Positions 1-5,731 are shown, counted from the stretch's first letter. The stretch: 7,099 nucleotides of DNA from a candidate division Zixibacteria bacterium RBG_16_43_9 (GCA_001775355.1 MEWM01000037.1:655-7753); one strand, 5' to 3'. The notes: generated from the letters alone by a model not told the origin. Program-made: numbers and translations.

Positions 1-23
1 AAAAGACAGGAGAAGAGACAAAA

Positions 24-848
24 ATGATGAAAAACAAACTCTTAAAAGTGATTTTCTGGAACTTAATGAGCCTTCTGCTCTTCTCCGGATTAGCCTTTGG
101 GAGTTCCGAATCAGTAATAATTCCTGATACCTCAGGTGCACCTGGTGATTATGTAACTATTCCTGTAAAGGCGGGATCAATCTTACCTGAGAGTGTGGTC
201 ACTGCTGCACAACTTAGTCTGAGGTTTAATCCAAATGTGCTCCAGGTTGACACCATTAACGTCTCGTTTATAGAAACCTTGATCCCACAGGATTGGCAAA
301 AACTTGTTTATCTTCATGATGATTCGACTTTAAATATTGCCCTGGCGGGGGCAACAGATTCCATAAGCGGGAGTGGGACTTTGGTCTACATAAGATTCAA
401 AGTCCTCTCCTCTGCTTCGCCGGGTGATACCTCGGTAATCCACTTCGCAGAAATTCTGCTGAATGAGTGGATACCACCAATTGTCAAAGATGGAGTGATC
501 AGAATCACCCCAACTTCCGTTCATGAGAATGAAAACCTGAATCTTCCAAAAGATTTTAACTTAGGGCAGAACTATCCGAATCCGTTTAATCCCACCACCA
601 CAATACCTTTCAGGGTTAATGGTTCACAGTTCATAGTTCATAGTCCCGACCACACTACCCTGATTATCTACAATATTCTTGGACAAAGAGTAAACACTCT
701 ATTGAATGAGAGCCTGAAACCTGGGACATATGAAGCTACTTGGGACGGGAAAAATGATGCAGGAGAAAAAGTGCCCAGCGGAGTCTATTTTTACCGGTTT
801 ACCAGTGGAAATATCTCAGAGACCAAGAAAATGGTGCTGATGCGGTAA
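24..848 (+). CDS. Secreted cohesin-domain protein with C-terminal T9SS/FlgD-like sorting domain
   Basis: A 274-residue exported protein. Residues 1-26 form a signal peptide (KNKLLK basic start, hydrophobic core, then GLAFG). Residues about 30-162 resemble a cohesin fold: the VIIPDTSGAPGDYVTIPV opening, then FNPNVLQVD and the SGSGTLVYIRFKVL strand are cohesin-like. Residues about 178-274 are the sorting module: FNLGQNYPNPFNPTTTIPF, LIIYNILGQRV, GTYEATWDGKNDAGEKVPSG, and the terminal TKKMVLMR. In Bacteroidetes and other FCB groups such tails direct type IX secretion or cell-surface anchoring; cohesin modules bind dockerins or act as generic surface beta domains. No dockerin is visible in the window, so the partner is unknown. 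AGGAGA at 8-13 serves as the ribosome site; ATG 24 and ATG 27 are adjacent and either could be used. A terminator follows, so the gene ends its transcript. The domain calls come from motif reading only. Confidence 0.88.
   Translation: MMKNKLLKVIFWNLMSLLLFSGLAFGSSESVIIPDTSGAPGDYVTIPVKAGSILPESVVTAAQLSLRFNPNVLQVDTINVSFIETLIPQDWQKLVYLHDDSTLNIALAGATDSISGSGTLVYIRFKVLSSASPGDTSVIHFAEILLNEWIPPIVKDGVIRITPTSVHENENLNLPKDFNLGQNYPNPFNPTTTIPFRVNGSQFIVHSPDHTTLIIYNILGQRVNTLLNESLKPGTYEATWDGKNDAGEKVPSGVYFYRFTSGNISETKKMVLMR
622..643 (+). repeat. Three tandem heptamers inside the sorting-domain coding region
   Basis: GTTCACA, GTTCATA and GTTCATA lie head to tail at 622-628, 629-635 and 636-642, followed by one more G. 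Three heptamers make 21 bases, so the reading frame is kept, and the stretch encodes roughly SQFIVHS. It falls between the first strand of the sorting domain (TTTIPFRVNG) and its TTLIIYNILGQ strand, where most relatives have a short loop. It looks like an expanded or inserted microsatellite tolerated in a surface loop. The repeat itself is certain; the expansion history is inference. Confidence 0.6.
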
Positions 849-878
849 AAGGGTATCAAGTTTTCTCAGATATTCGTA

Positions 879-908
879 GCGTCCTCACTCCCGTGAGGAT
901 GCTTTTTT
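879..908 (+). terminator. Rho-independent terminator after the cohesin-domain gene
   Basis: The 5' arm GCGTCCTCAC (879-888) pairs with GTGAGGATGC (893-902) over 10 bp with one G-U pair. The loop is four bases (TCCC), and six T residues follow at 903-908. It starts about 30 bases after the TAA at 846-848. This is a textbook intrinsic terminator and ends transcription of the gene at 24-848. Confidence 0.9.
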
Positions 909-928
909 CTCTACCAGCGACAGGGTGG

Positions 929-952
929 CACCCTCAAACTTGTTTGAGGGTG
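929..952. repeat. Perfect 11-bp hairpin, first of three
   Basis: CACCCTCAAAC (929-939) is the exact reverse complement of GTTTGAGGGTG (942-952), with a two-base TT spacer. No T run follows, so it is not a classic terminator. It is the first of three separate perfect hairpins within 100 bases, which suggests a REP-like or other dispersed intergenic element. Copy number elsewhere cannot be judged from this window. Confidence 0.7.
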
Positions 953-971
953 ATTCAAGCGGACACAATTT

Positions 972-990
972 CCCTCCCTTGTAGGGAGGG
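972..990. repeat. Perfect 8-bp hairpin, second of three
   Basis: CCCTCCCT (972-979) pairs perfectly with AGGGAGGG (983-990) across a three-base loop TGT. The stem is almost all G-C, with a purine-only arm. It sits 19 bases after the first hairpin and 12 bases before the third, so the three look like parts of one composite element. Confidence 0.65.
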
Positions 991-1002
991 TCAGAAGTTT
1001 TT

Positions 1003-1028
1003 CCCGTCAGGTCAGGAGACCTGACGGG
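1003..1028. repeat. Perfect 11-bp hairpin, third of three, next to the broken TPR gene
   Basis: CCCGTCAGGTC (1003-1013) is the exact reverse complement of GACCTGACGGG (1018-1028), with an AGGA loop. It lies eight bases before the start of the truncated TPR reading frame at 1037. The junction of repeat and coding remnant suggests that the repeat block marks the break point of the lost gene; that history is inference. Confidence 0.7.
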
Positions 1029-1036
1029 CACGCTAA

Positions 1037-1222
1037 AAAGTTGTGAGTTTAAAACCGGGTTATGCTCCAGCCTATTATTATCTTGCCTTGGTTTACTCTC
1101 GAAAGGGATTAAAAGAAAAAGTAATAGAAGAGTTTGAGTTGTTTTTAAAATATAGCACAGATGAAGCTCAAAAAGAAAAAGTAAGAGGCTATATTCTTAA
1201 ACTTCGTTCCAACAATCCTTGA
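1037..1222 (+). pseudogene. 5'-truncated TPR protein remnant
   Basis: Read in frame from 1037, this stretch encodes about 61 residues ending at TGA 1220-1222. An in-frame TAA lies just upstream at 1034-1036. The peptide contains SLKPGYAPAYYYLALVYSRKG followed by LKEKVIEEFELFLKY. This is the end of one TPR repeat, a full TPR helix pair (xxAYYYLALVYxxKG…A/E-ExFELFLK) and a charged C-terminal helix ending KLRSNNP. It begins at the point where a TPR repeat runs into the next, so earlier repeats are missing. The only candidate start is GTG 1043 and it has no Shine-Dalgarno sequence. A hairpin repeat ends at 1028. The simplest reading is the tail of a larger TPR gene whose front was deleted or replaced by the repeats. 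Its A-rich codons differ from the TPR genes further right, so it is not an obvious duplicate of them. A tiny functional gene starting at GTG 1043 is possible but less likely. Confidence 0.6.
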
Positions 1223-1252
1223 TTACATCTCTCACATAATCTAAGTTCCTCC

Positions 1253-1312
1253 GTTGCCATCCTGGAAACGGATCCGGAGCAAGCCCCCGTAGGGTAGGAC
1301 AGGAGTGGCAAC
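1253..1312. repeat. Inverted-repeat element with bulged 12-bp ends
   Basis: GTTGCCA-TCCTG (1253-1264) pairs with CAGGA-G-TGGCAAC (1300-1312) with one bulged base. The interior holds the palindrome CGGATCCG (1269-1276) and a C-rich stretch. The total length of about 60 bases and the inverted ends fit a small palindromic intergenic repeat. Immediately to the right, AACGCTAC (1310-1317) can pair with GTAGTGCGTT (1330-1339) with a two-base bulge, so the structure may extend. No protein-coding frame is apparent. Confidence 0.5.
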
Positions 1313-1358
1313 GCTACCACTTTTTCTTTGTAGTGCGTTGACCATGTCAATACAGTCG

Positions 1359-1410
1359 CGTAGCAGAGGTTTTAGACCTCTGCGGACCAAGCCCTAAAGG
1401 CTCGGCTACG
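1359..1410. repeat. Three-way-junction inverted repeat
   Basis: Outer arms CGTA (1359-1362) and TACG (1407-1410) enclose two hairpins. One is a perfect 8-bp stem, GCAGAGGT (1363-1370) with ACCTCTGC (1376-1383), loop TTTAG. The other is a shorter stem, AGCC (1390-1393) with GGCT (1399-1402), loop CTAAA, extended by CC/GG around one mismatch. The fold resembles a miniature cloverleaf but has no tRNA hallmarks (no TTCGA arm, no CCA, far too short). It is probably a dispersed structured repeat. Confidence 0.55.
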
Positions 1411-1523
1411 TGATTTCTTATCCTTAGAAGCATTAAATTTAACCCGGAACAGGCTTCAAACCCGCAAGAATTCTGCCTTTTGCCCTTAATAATTTCCTCC
1501 CTGTAGCCGATAATTAGAATAGT
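1411..1523. other. Intergenic stretch without recognisable features
   Basis: Between the three-way repeat and the hairpin before the TPR operon I find no convincing reading frame on either strand and no strong stem. TAGAAT at 1515-1520 matches a sigma70 -10 box in five of six bases, but no acceptable -35 box lies 16-18 bases upstream. A promoter for the operon at 1589 must lie somewhere here or overlap the repeats, but I cannot place it. Confidence 0.4.
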
Positions 1524-1554
1524 AAAAAAGCCCCCTTTTTGGATAAAGGAGGCT
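1524..1554 (-). terminator. Intrinsic terminator reading on the minus strand
   Basis: On the minus strand, AGCCTCCTTT (1554-1545) pairs with AAAGGGGGCT (1538-1529) over 10 bp, using one G-U wobble, with a six-base loop. Six U residues follow (complement of the A run 1524-1529). On the plus strand the same stem has an A-C mismatch and no T run after it, so the minus orientation is favoured. No minus-strand gene is seen to its right. It may stop antisense transcription out of the TPR operon, or be a relic of a lost gene. On the plus strand it would form a leader hairpin 35 bases before ATG 1589. Confidence 0.55.
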
Positions 1555-1588
1555 GGAAGTCAATCGTAAGAAGCGACTTTTTTATCCT

Positions 1589-2743
1589 ATGGACGATCTC
1601 AGGCTACCCAAGCATAAGGAGAAAATAGGATACCGGGGGAATTCCTATGCAGTTGAGACTGAGTATGATTCCCTGCTCAACCGGGTATCAGTAAGGCTTT
1701 TCAAGAACCGCAGATTGGTCTCCTCCAGGTCGATCCGCATAAGAGATGGTCAAATTGAAAAATCGACTGAGCGGGAAGAGATCGAGAAGAGAAAAGAGAA
1801 GATCGCCTATTATCATAGAGAAGAATATGCCCTGCTCATCTCCTTTTTTGAGCTTTCTCAAAAATTAAAGCTCAACGGTGACGGGCCGGCCCATCACAGT
1901 TTGGGACTGGTTTTTCTTGGTCGGGAGCTTTTGGAGGAGGCAAAAGAGGAGTTTTTACTGGCCTTAGTCAAAACGCCGACCTATTCACCGGTCTATAATC
2001 ACCTGGGGATAGTCTATCTGAAATTGGGGATGATCGAGGAGAGCATCAAGAATTTTCAGACCGCTTTGAAGATCGATCCTGACTTTGCAGACTACCACCA
2101 TAACCTGGGAACCGCTTTCTTAGAGAAGAAAAGTTACCTGGAGGCAGAAAAGGAGTTTCAGGAAGCCCTGAAACTAAATCCCAGGTACCAGGAGGTCTAT
2201 CTCAATTTAGGTTTTAGTTGTCTGGAACGGGGAGGGATTGAGGGCGACACAAGCACAGAGACGATTCTGAAAGAAGCTTTAGATAATTTCAAAAAAGCTT
2301 ATCAGTTCGGCTTCAAAAAAGACCTGCGCATGGAGGAGCTTCTGCAGAAGGCTTTCACCTGGGAGGATCTATCCCGGATCTATATGCTCTTGAAAAGCCT
2401 TCTGACTGAAGAATCAAGTCTGGAGATAAAGTCTCTCTGCGACTATTTCAGATTGCGTTTTAAGTATGACCCCAAAGTCGTGGAGAAAAAGGAGGTGGAA
2501 GATTACCTGCTCCAGCTCTCCCAGGAGATAGTTGAGGGAAAAAACTATCCGGACCTGAGGCATAGCTTAGCTTTAGCCTATATCTTTTACTCCCGGTATA
2601 TTCTTAAGCTGGCTGAGAAGCAGTTTCAAAATTTCATTCAACTATCCAGTGAGAAAAAATCAGGAGAAACTAACCTGGAGATGAGCCGGGAACTGGAGAA
2701 AAAAATAGAGTTATATCTGGAGGAATCTCACCAGGAAGTTTAG
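1589..2743 (+). CDS. TPR-repeat protein with N-terminal beta-rich domain
   Basis: A 384-residue protein with no signal peptide or membrane segment, so probably cytoplasmic. Residues about 10-58 are beta-rich (IGYRGNSYAVETEYDSLLNR, then VSVRLFKNRRLVSS). They loosely recall the 'Y-x-QTE…VF-x-G-x-I' module seen before TPR arrays in other bacteria; this likeness is tentative. A charged helix (60-75) leads into canonical TPR units at about 99-132, 134-167 and 168-201, marked by the W/L-G-Y/F-A pattern (SLGLVFLGRELLEEAKEEF, HLGIVYLKLGMIEESIKNF, NLGTAFLEKKSYLEAEKEF). A degenerate fourth unit follows at 202-240, then a helical tail to 384. Such arrays are scaffolds for protein contacts; the partner is not evident. 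ATG 1589 is the only good in-frame start, since an in-frame TAA lies at 1544-1546. Unusually, it has no Shine-Dalgarno sequence. It is the first gene of a three-gene unit; the next start is one base after its TAG. Confidence 0.85.
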   Translation: MDDLRLPKHKEKIGYRGNSYAVETEYDSLLNRVSVRLFKNRRLVSSRSIRIRDGQIEKSTEREEIEKRKEKIAYYHREEYALLISFFELSQKLKLNGDGPAHHSLGLVFLGRELLEEAKEEFLLALVKTPTYSPVYNHLGIVYLKLGMIEESIKNFQTALKIDPDFADYHHNLGTAFLEKKSYLEAEKEFQEALKLNPRYQEVYLNLGFSCLERGGIEGDTSTETILKEALDNFKKAYQFGFKKDLRMEELLQKAFTWEDLSRIYMLLKSLLTEESSLEIKSLCDYFRLRFKYDPKVVEKKEVEDYLLQLSQEIVEGKNYPDLRHSLALAYIFYSRYILKLAEKQFQNFIQLSSEKKSGETNLEMSRELEKKIELYLEESHQEV

Positions 2744-2744
2744 T

Positions 2745-3692
2745 ATGCCAACTGTGGAACAGACAAAAATCGATAAGGAGTTAAAGCAGGAGAAAGAAGA
2801 TCTCCAGTTGCTGCTGGAGAAATACCAGCTCAGTATGATCTCGGCTCTTGCCCTTCATTTCAACTCTGCAGGAACGCCGGGGAAAGGGGTCGATTTATTA
2901 ATCTCAGCTCTGGAAAAGTGGCCCGAGGAGCCAGAATTGTATGAGGAATTGGTATTTTTCGCCATCAAATCCGGGAAAACGGCTGAAGCAGAAAAAAATC
3001 TCTTGGAAGCTCAAGTCCTTTTACCTGAAGCCCCTTTTGTCTACAGCAGTTTGGGGAAGCTTTACTTTCTGAAGAAGGAATTCATTTCAGCCCGGGAACT
3101 GCTGGGCAAAAGTATCCAGCTTAATCCGGGAGATGGGGTCAACCTCCTTTTCTCTGCCTTGAGCAGTCTTGCTATCCAGCCTGAAGATAAAGGGATAAAC
3201 TTATCCGAACTTCCAGAGATTCAGCAGATAGAAAAAGATCTTCAGAAGCTAAAAGAGCTAAACCCGGAGGTGGTCACTGATGATTTTCTCAAGGGTAAAG
3301 AGCTTCTGGCCCAAAACAACTATGCTGAGGCTTTTAAATATTTAGAAAAAAGCCTGAACAGCTATCTGAATAAGAAGATAGATTTCACCAGGTTTCACCA
3401 GCTTTTTTTCTCTTTCTATCTGGAGCCTGAGAAGTTTGATTTGGAGGACTTGAAAAAGTACATCCAAGAACTGGAAAAGAAATTGAGCCTCTCTTTGTCC
3501 TCTGAAAAAGAGCTGAACTATCTAGGGTGTTGCTATATCCTCTTTTTTATAAACTTGGTCAAATCTTCAGAAGAACAATTGGAAAAAGCCCTGGTTTTAG
3601 ATCCGGAATTTGAGGGGGCAAAGGAAGCCCTGAGGTTTTTAAAAAAAATGAAAAGCGAGATGCTTCCCTTGATAGATTCTCTCAGGTTCTAA
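2745..3692 (+). CDS. TPR-like helical repeat protein
   Basis: A 315-residue soluble, acidic and lysine-rich protein. Residues 1-30 form a charged helix, probably a coiled coil. TPR-like units lie at about 62-97 (PELYEELVFFAIKSGKTAEA, then EKNLLEAQVLLP) and 98-131 (VYSSLGKLYFLKKEFISARE, then LLGKSIQLNPG). Weaker ones lie at about 180-210 (FLKGKELLAQNNYAEAFKYL) and 257-290 (NYLGCCYILFFINLVKSSEE, then ALVLDPEFEGA). No catalytic motif is visible. It starts one base after the upstream TAG, with AGGAA at 2733-2737 as ribosome site inside the end of the upstream gene, so translation is likely coupled. Its own TAA overlaps the AAGGAGGG site of the next gene. The tight packing and shared repeat type point to a common complex or pathway with the upstream TPR protein and the downstream cyclase. 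The specific function is unknown. Confidence 0.83.
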   Translation: MPTVEQTKIDKELKQEKEDLQLLLEKYQLSMISALALHFNSAGTPGKGVDLLISALEKWPEEPELYEELVFFAIKSGKTAEAEKNLLEAQVLLPEAPFVYSSLGKLYFLKKEFISARELLGKSIQLNPGDGVNLLFSALSSLAIQPEDKGINLSELPEIQQIEKDLQKLKELNPEVVTDDFLKGKELLAQNNYAEAFKYLEKSLNSYLNKKIDFTRFHQLFFSFYLEPEKFDLEDLKKYIQELEKKLSLSLSSEKELNYLGCCYILFFINLVKSSEEQLEKALVLDPEFEGAKEALRFLKKMKSEMLPLIDSLRF

Positions 3693-3698
3693 GGAGGG
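3691..3698 (+). promoter_or_regulatory. Shine-Dalgarno sequence deciding the cyclase start
   Basis: AAGGAGGG directly abuts TTG 3699-3701, leaving no spacer, so that codon is an unlikely start. The in-frame TTG at 3705-3707 lies seven bases beyond AAGGAGG, the ideal distance. The site overlaps the TAA (3690-3692) of the preceding TPR gene, consistent with coupled translation. Confidence 0.8.
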
Positions 3699-3704
3699 TT
3701 GGAT

Positions 3705-5567
3705 TTGAGTGAAAAGCTCCGGGGGAATAAGCTCTTTACAATTAGTCAGAAGGGTGAGTCTAATTCTGTTCGAAAAACCCTTTTCTGGGGATTTTGGGGG
3801 TTGATCTATGTTATTTTGCTCCTCTTAGCTTTTTTCTCCTCAGATCCGTATCTTAAGTTTTCAGGTTTAGGGGGGTTATTAGCTGTATCCCTCTATCTGG
3901 TTTTCTTCAGAGCCTTGCTTTTAGAGAATAATTTAAAAAAGCTAAAGAAGGAGAACCTCAAATGGTACACCCTGTTGGAAGGTCTGGAGGAGGAGAGATT
4001 TTACTCCGATAGTGGAAAAGCTAAAGGTAATCTGGCTTTTTTTCTTCTAGATTTCTTCAGTCAACTTTTTCAAACCAAGAATCTCCTTCTTTTCTTAAAA
4101 GATGGAGAGAGCTACAGGTTATTCGATTTTCCTGATAAAAAGAAGGGATTTAAAAAACGAGTATTGAAAACAGATGATCCCTTGATCCTGTTCCTCAAAA
4201 AACAGTCGGAGACTGAAGTCATCGACCTGCAGGTGGAGAAAGAAAAGTTGACTCAGTCTCACGCCTGGTTAAAGGAGAAGGCGTTTGAATCGGCTTTCCC
4301 CATAATATCAGAAGAGGATCTGGTAGCGTTTGTCTTATTCTCCTCGGAAAAGTTTGAAATCTCAGAGGAGGAGAAGAAACTCCTGTCCCTGGTGAGCCAG
4401 AGAATTTTCCGAATAGACGAGATCCGGGAATTAAAAAGAAAATTCCAACAGAGAAAACAGGAATCTGTCGACAAACCAGCTCAAGAAAGAACTCCTGACG
4501 TTTTAGATCAGGCAGAGGAAAAGAGGAGGATTTTCGATTTGTACTCTCTTTTTCAGGCGGCTAACCAGATCTATTTGTCCTCGGATCAGAATCGGCTTTT
4601 TTTCAACTTCGCCCAGAACCTGCAAAAACAGTTGAATACCAAATCAGTCTTGCTACTGCTCCCTGAACCAGGAGGAAAACAACTGAAAGCCAAATATTCT
4701 AAAGGGATCGATTTCCTTCAGTTCTCAGAGTTGAGCCTGGAGGAGGATGACCCCCTGTATGAGAAATTCAAAGAGAAAGAATCTGTGTTCCAGCTTTACC
4801 AGTTATTGGAGGAATATCAGGGGAATGAATTCCTGGCTCGCCTGATAAGCCAGGGGTTCCAGATCTGTTTCCCTCTTTCCCTGCCAGACGACAAGTTGGG
4901 CTTGGTTCTTATCGGGGGCAGTACCGAGGGTATCAGATACAGCCAGGAGGTTTTCTTGATTTTAAACTTCTTGAGCAATGTGCTAAATGTGAGCTTAAAG
5001 AATATCACCCAGTATAAAAAGTTAGAAGAGTTTTCCTATACTGACAGCCTGAGCGGCCTGTATAACCATCGGTATTTTATCAAGCGACTGAGCGAGGAGA
5101 TCTTCAGAGCCAAACGCTATCAGAGGAAGCTGGCTTTTGTTATCTTCGATATTGACGAGTTTAAAATCTACAATGATTCTTTTGGCCATCAATCCGGGGA
5201 CCAGATCATCAGACAGTTAGGAGAGTTAACCCTGAAGGTGGTCCGGTCGATCGATATCGTCTGCCGCTACGGAGGGGATGAGTTTTGCATCATCATGCCG
5301 GAAACAGACCAGGAGGAATGTCTGAAGTTCATCGAGAGATTGAGGAAGAGCATCCAGCACCACCCCTTTGTGGATGAATTCTTGCAAATGGAGCACCACC
5401 TGACTGTCTCAGCCGGAGCAGCCATTTATCCCCAGCATGCCCGCACCGTTGAAAAGCTGATCTATGGTGCGGATATGGCACTGCTAAATGCAAAAAATTC
5501 AGGTAAGAATAAAACCCTGGTTTACAGCGGAGAAGAGGCATCCCTGAAAAATACCGTTCAGCTTTAG
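3705..5567 (+). CDS. Membrane-anchored GAF-GAF-GGDEF diguanylate cyclase
   Basis: About 620 residues counted from TTG 3705 (622 if TTG 3699 is used). After a short cytoplasmic N-terminus come two membrane helices (about 27-45 and 52-70) with a tiny loop between, then a charged coiled-coil segment. Two GAF-like sensory regions follow (about 105-238 and 275-435), separated by a KRKFQQRKQE-type linker. The C-terminal GGDEF domain (about 440-608) is intact: DSLSGLYNHRYF entry motif, FDIDEFK metal-binding strand (D482, D484), ND (490-491), RYGGDEF (521-527) and ADMALLNAKNSGKN near the end. RSID (514-517) sits five residues before GGDEF, matching the RxxD product-inhibition site. It should condense two GTP to c-di-GMP at the inner membrane in response to a signal read by the GAF domains; the ligand is unknown. 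No EAL or HD-GYP domain is present. It is the last gene of the TPR operon and lies upstream of polysaccharide export genes. Confidence 0.92.
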   Translation: MSEKLRGNKLFTISQKGESNSVRKTLFWGFWGLIYVILLLLAFFSSDPYLKFSGLGGLLAVSLYLVFFRALLLENNLKKLKKENLKWYTLLEGLEEERFYSDSGKAKGNLAFFLLDFFSQLFQTKNLLLFLKDGESYRLFDFPDKKKGFKKRVLKTDDPLILFLKKQSETEVIDLQVEKEKLTQSHAWLKEKAFESAFPIISEEDLVAFVLFSSEKFEISEEEKKLLSLVSQRIFRIDEIRELKRKFQQRKQESVDKPAQERTPDVLDQAEEKRRIFDLYSLFQAANQIYLSSDQNRLFFNFAQNLQKQLNTKSVLLLLPEPGGKQLKAKYSKGIDFLQFSELSLEEDDPLYEKFKEKESVFQLYQLLEEYQGNEFLARLISQGFQICFPLSLPDDKLGLVLIGGSTEGIRYSQEVFLILNFLSNVLNVSLKNITQYKKLEEFSYTDSLSGLYNHRYFIKRLSEEIFRAKRYQRKLAFVIFDIDEFKIYNDSFGHQSGDQIIRQLGELTLKVVRSIDIVCRYGGDEFCIIMPETDQEECLKFIERLRKSIQHHPFVDEFLQMEHHLTVSAGAAIYPQHARTVEKLIYGADMALLNAKNSGKNKTLVYSGEEASLKNTVQL

Positions 5568-5731
5568 AGCGGAGGAATTAAAGAGTTTTATCCGATTTAT
5601 TGTATGAGATCTCCGAAAAATCTCTTATTGCGGGGCTGGTAGCCCTGCCTACGGGTCCGCAAGGCAATGATTTACCGTGGGTCGGGCACCCCTGCCTGAC
5701 TATTATCCTCCGCTTTTTCGGAGAGTTTTAT
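5568..5731. repeat. Composite intergenic element with crossing inverted repeats
   Basis: This block begins right after the cyclase TAG. The perfect inverted repeat TCTCCGAAAAA (5610-5620) / TTTTTCGGAGA (5714-5724) bounds a core with nested stems: TTGCGG (5628-5633) / CCGCAA (5657-5662) around GGCT-GGT-AGCC, and GTCGGGCA (5681-5688) / TGCCTGAC (5693-5700) with a CCCC loop. A second perfect 9-bp inverted repeat, AGCGGAGGA (5568-5576) / TCCTCCGCT (5706-5714), crosses the first, so the two cannot form together without a pseudoknot. The direct repeat AGAGTTTTAT occurs at 5582-5591 and 5722-5731. CTCCG-CTTTTT-CGGAG (5708-5723) can also form a weak local hairpin followed by AGTTTTATT, a possible weak terminator for the cyclase operon. 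It resembles a small non-autonomous palindromic element. Confidence 0.6.

Noticed and set aside
330..524. Minus-strand open frame inside the cohesin-domain gene
   Set aside because: It is fully nested in a well-supported + strand gene, has no ribosome site and encodes no recognisable motif.
1359..1410. tRNA-like cloverleaf
   Set aside because: It is only about 52 bases and lacks acceptor, D and T arm hallmarks and an anticodon loop.
929..1410. CRISPR array
   Set aside because: The hairpins have different sequences and irregular spacing; there is no repeated unit with spacers and no cas gene.
1492..1520. Possible promoter with TAGAAT -10 box before the TPR operon
   Set aside because: No acceptable -35 box is present at 16-18 bases, and the match alone is too weak in AT-rich DNA.
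4259..5541. Three minus-strand open frames under the diguanylate cyclase gene
   Set aside because: They overlap conserved GAF and GGDEF coding sequence and have low-complexity, serine- or arginine-rich translations typical of shadow frames.
5571..5606. Orphan ribosome site GGAGGAATTAAAG followed by a small gene
   Set aside because: No ATG, GTG or TTG lies at a suitable distance, and the following sequence is the palindromic repeat.
5582..5731. AGAGTTTTAT direct repeats as target-site duplication of an insertion sequence
   Set aside because: The copies do not lie directly outside both inverted-repeat ends (the right copy overlaps the repeat arm), and no transposase is present.
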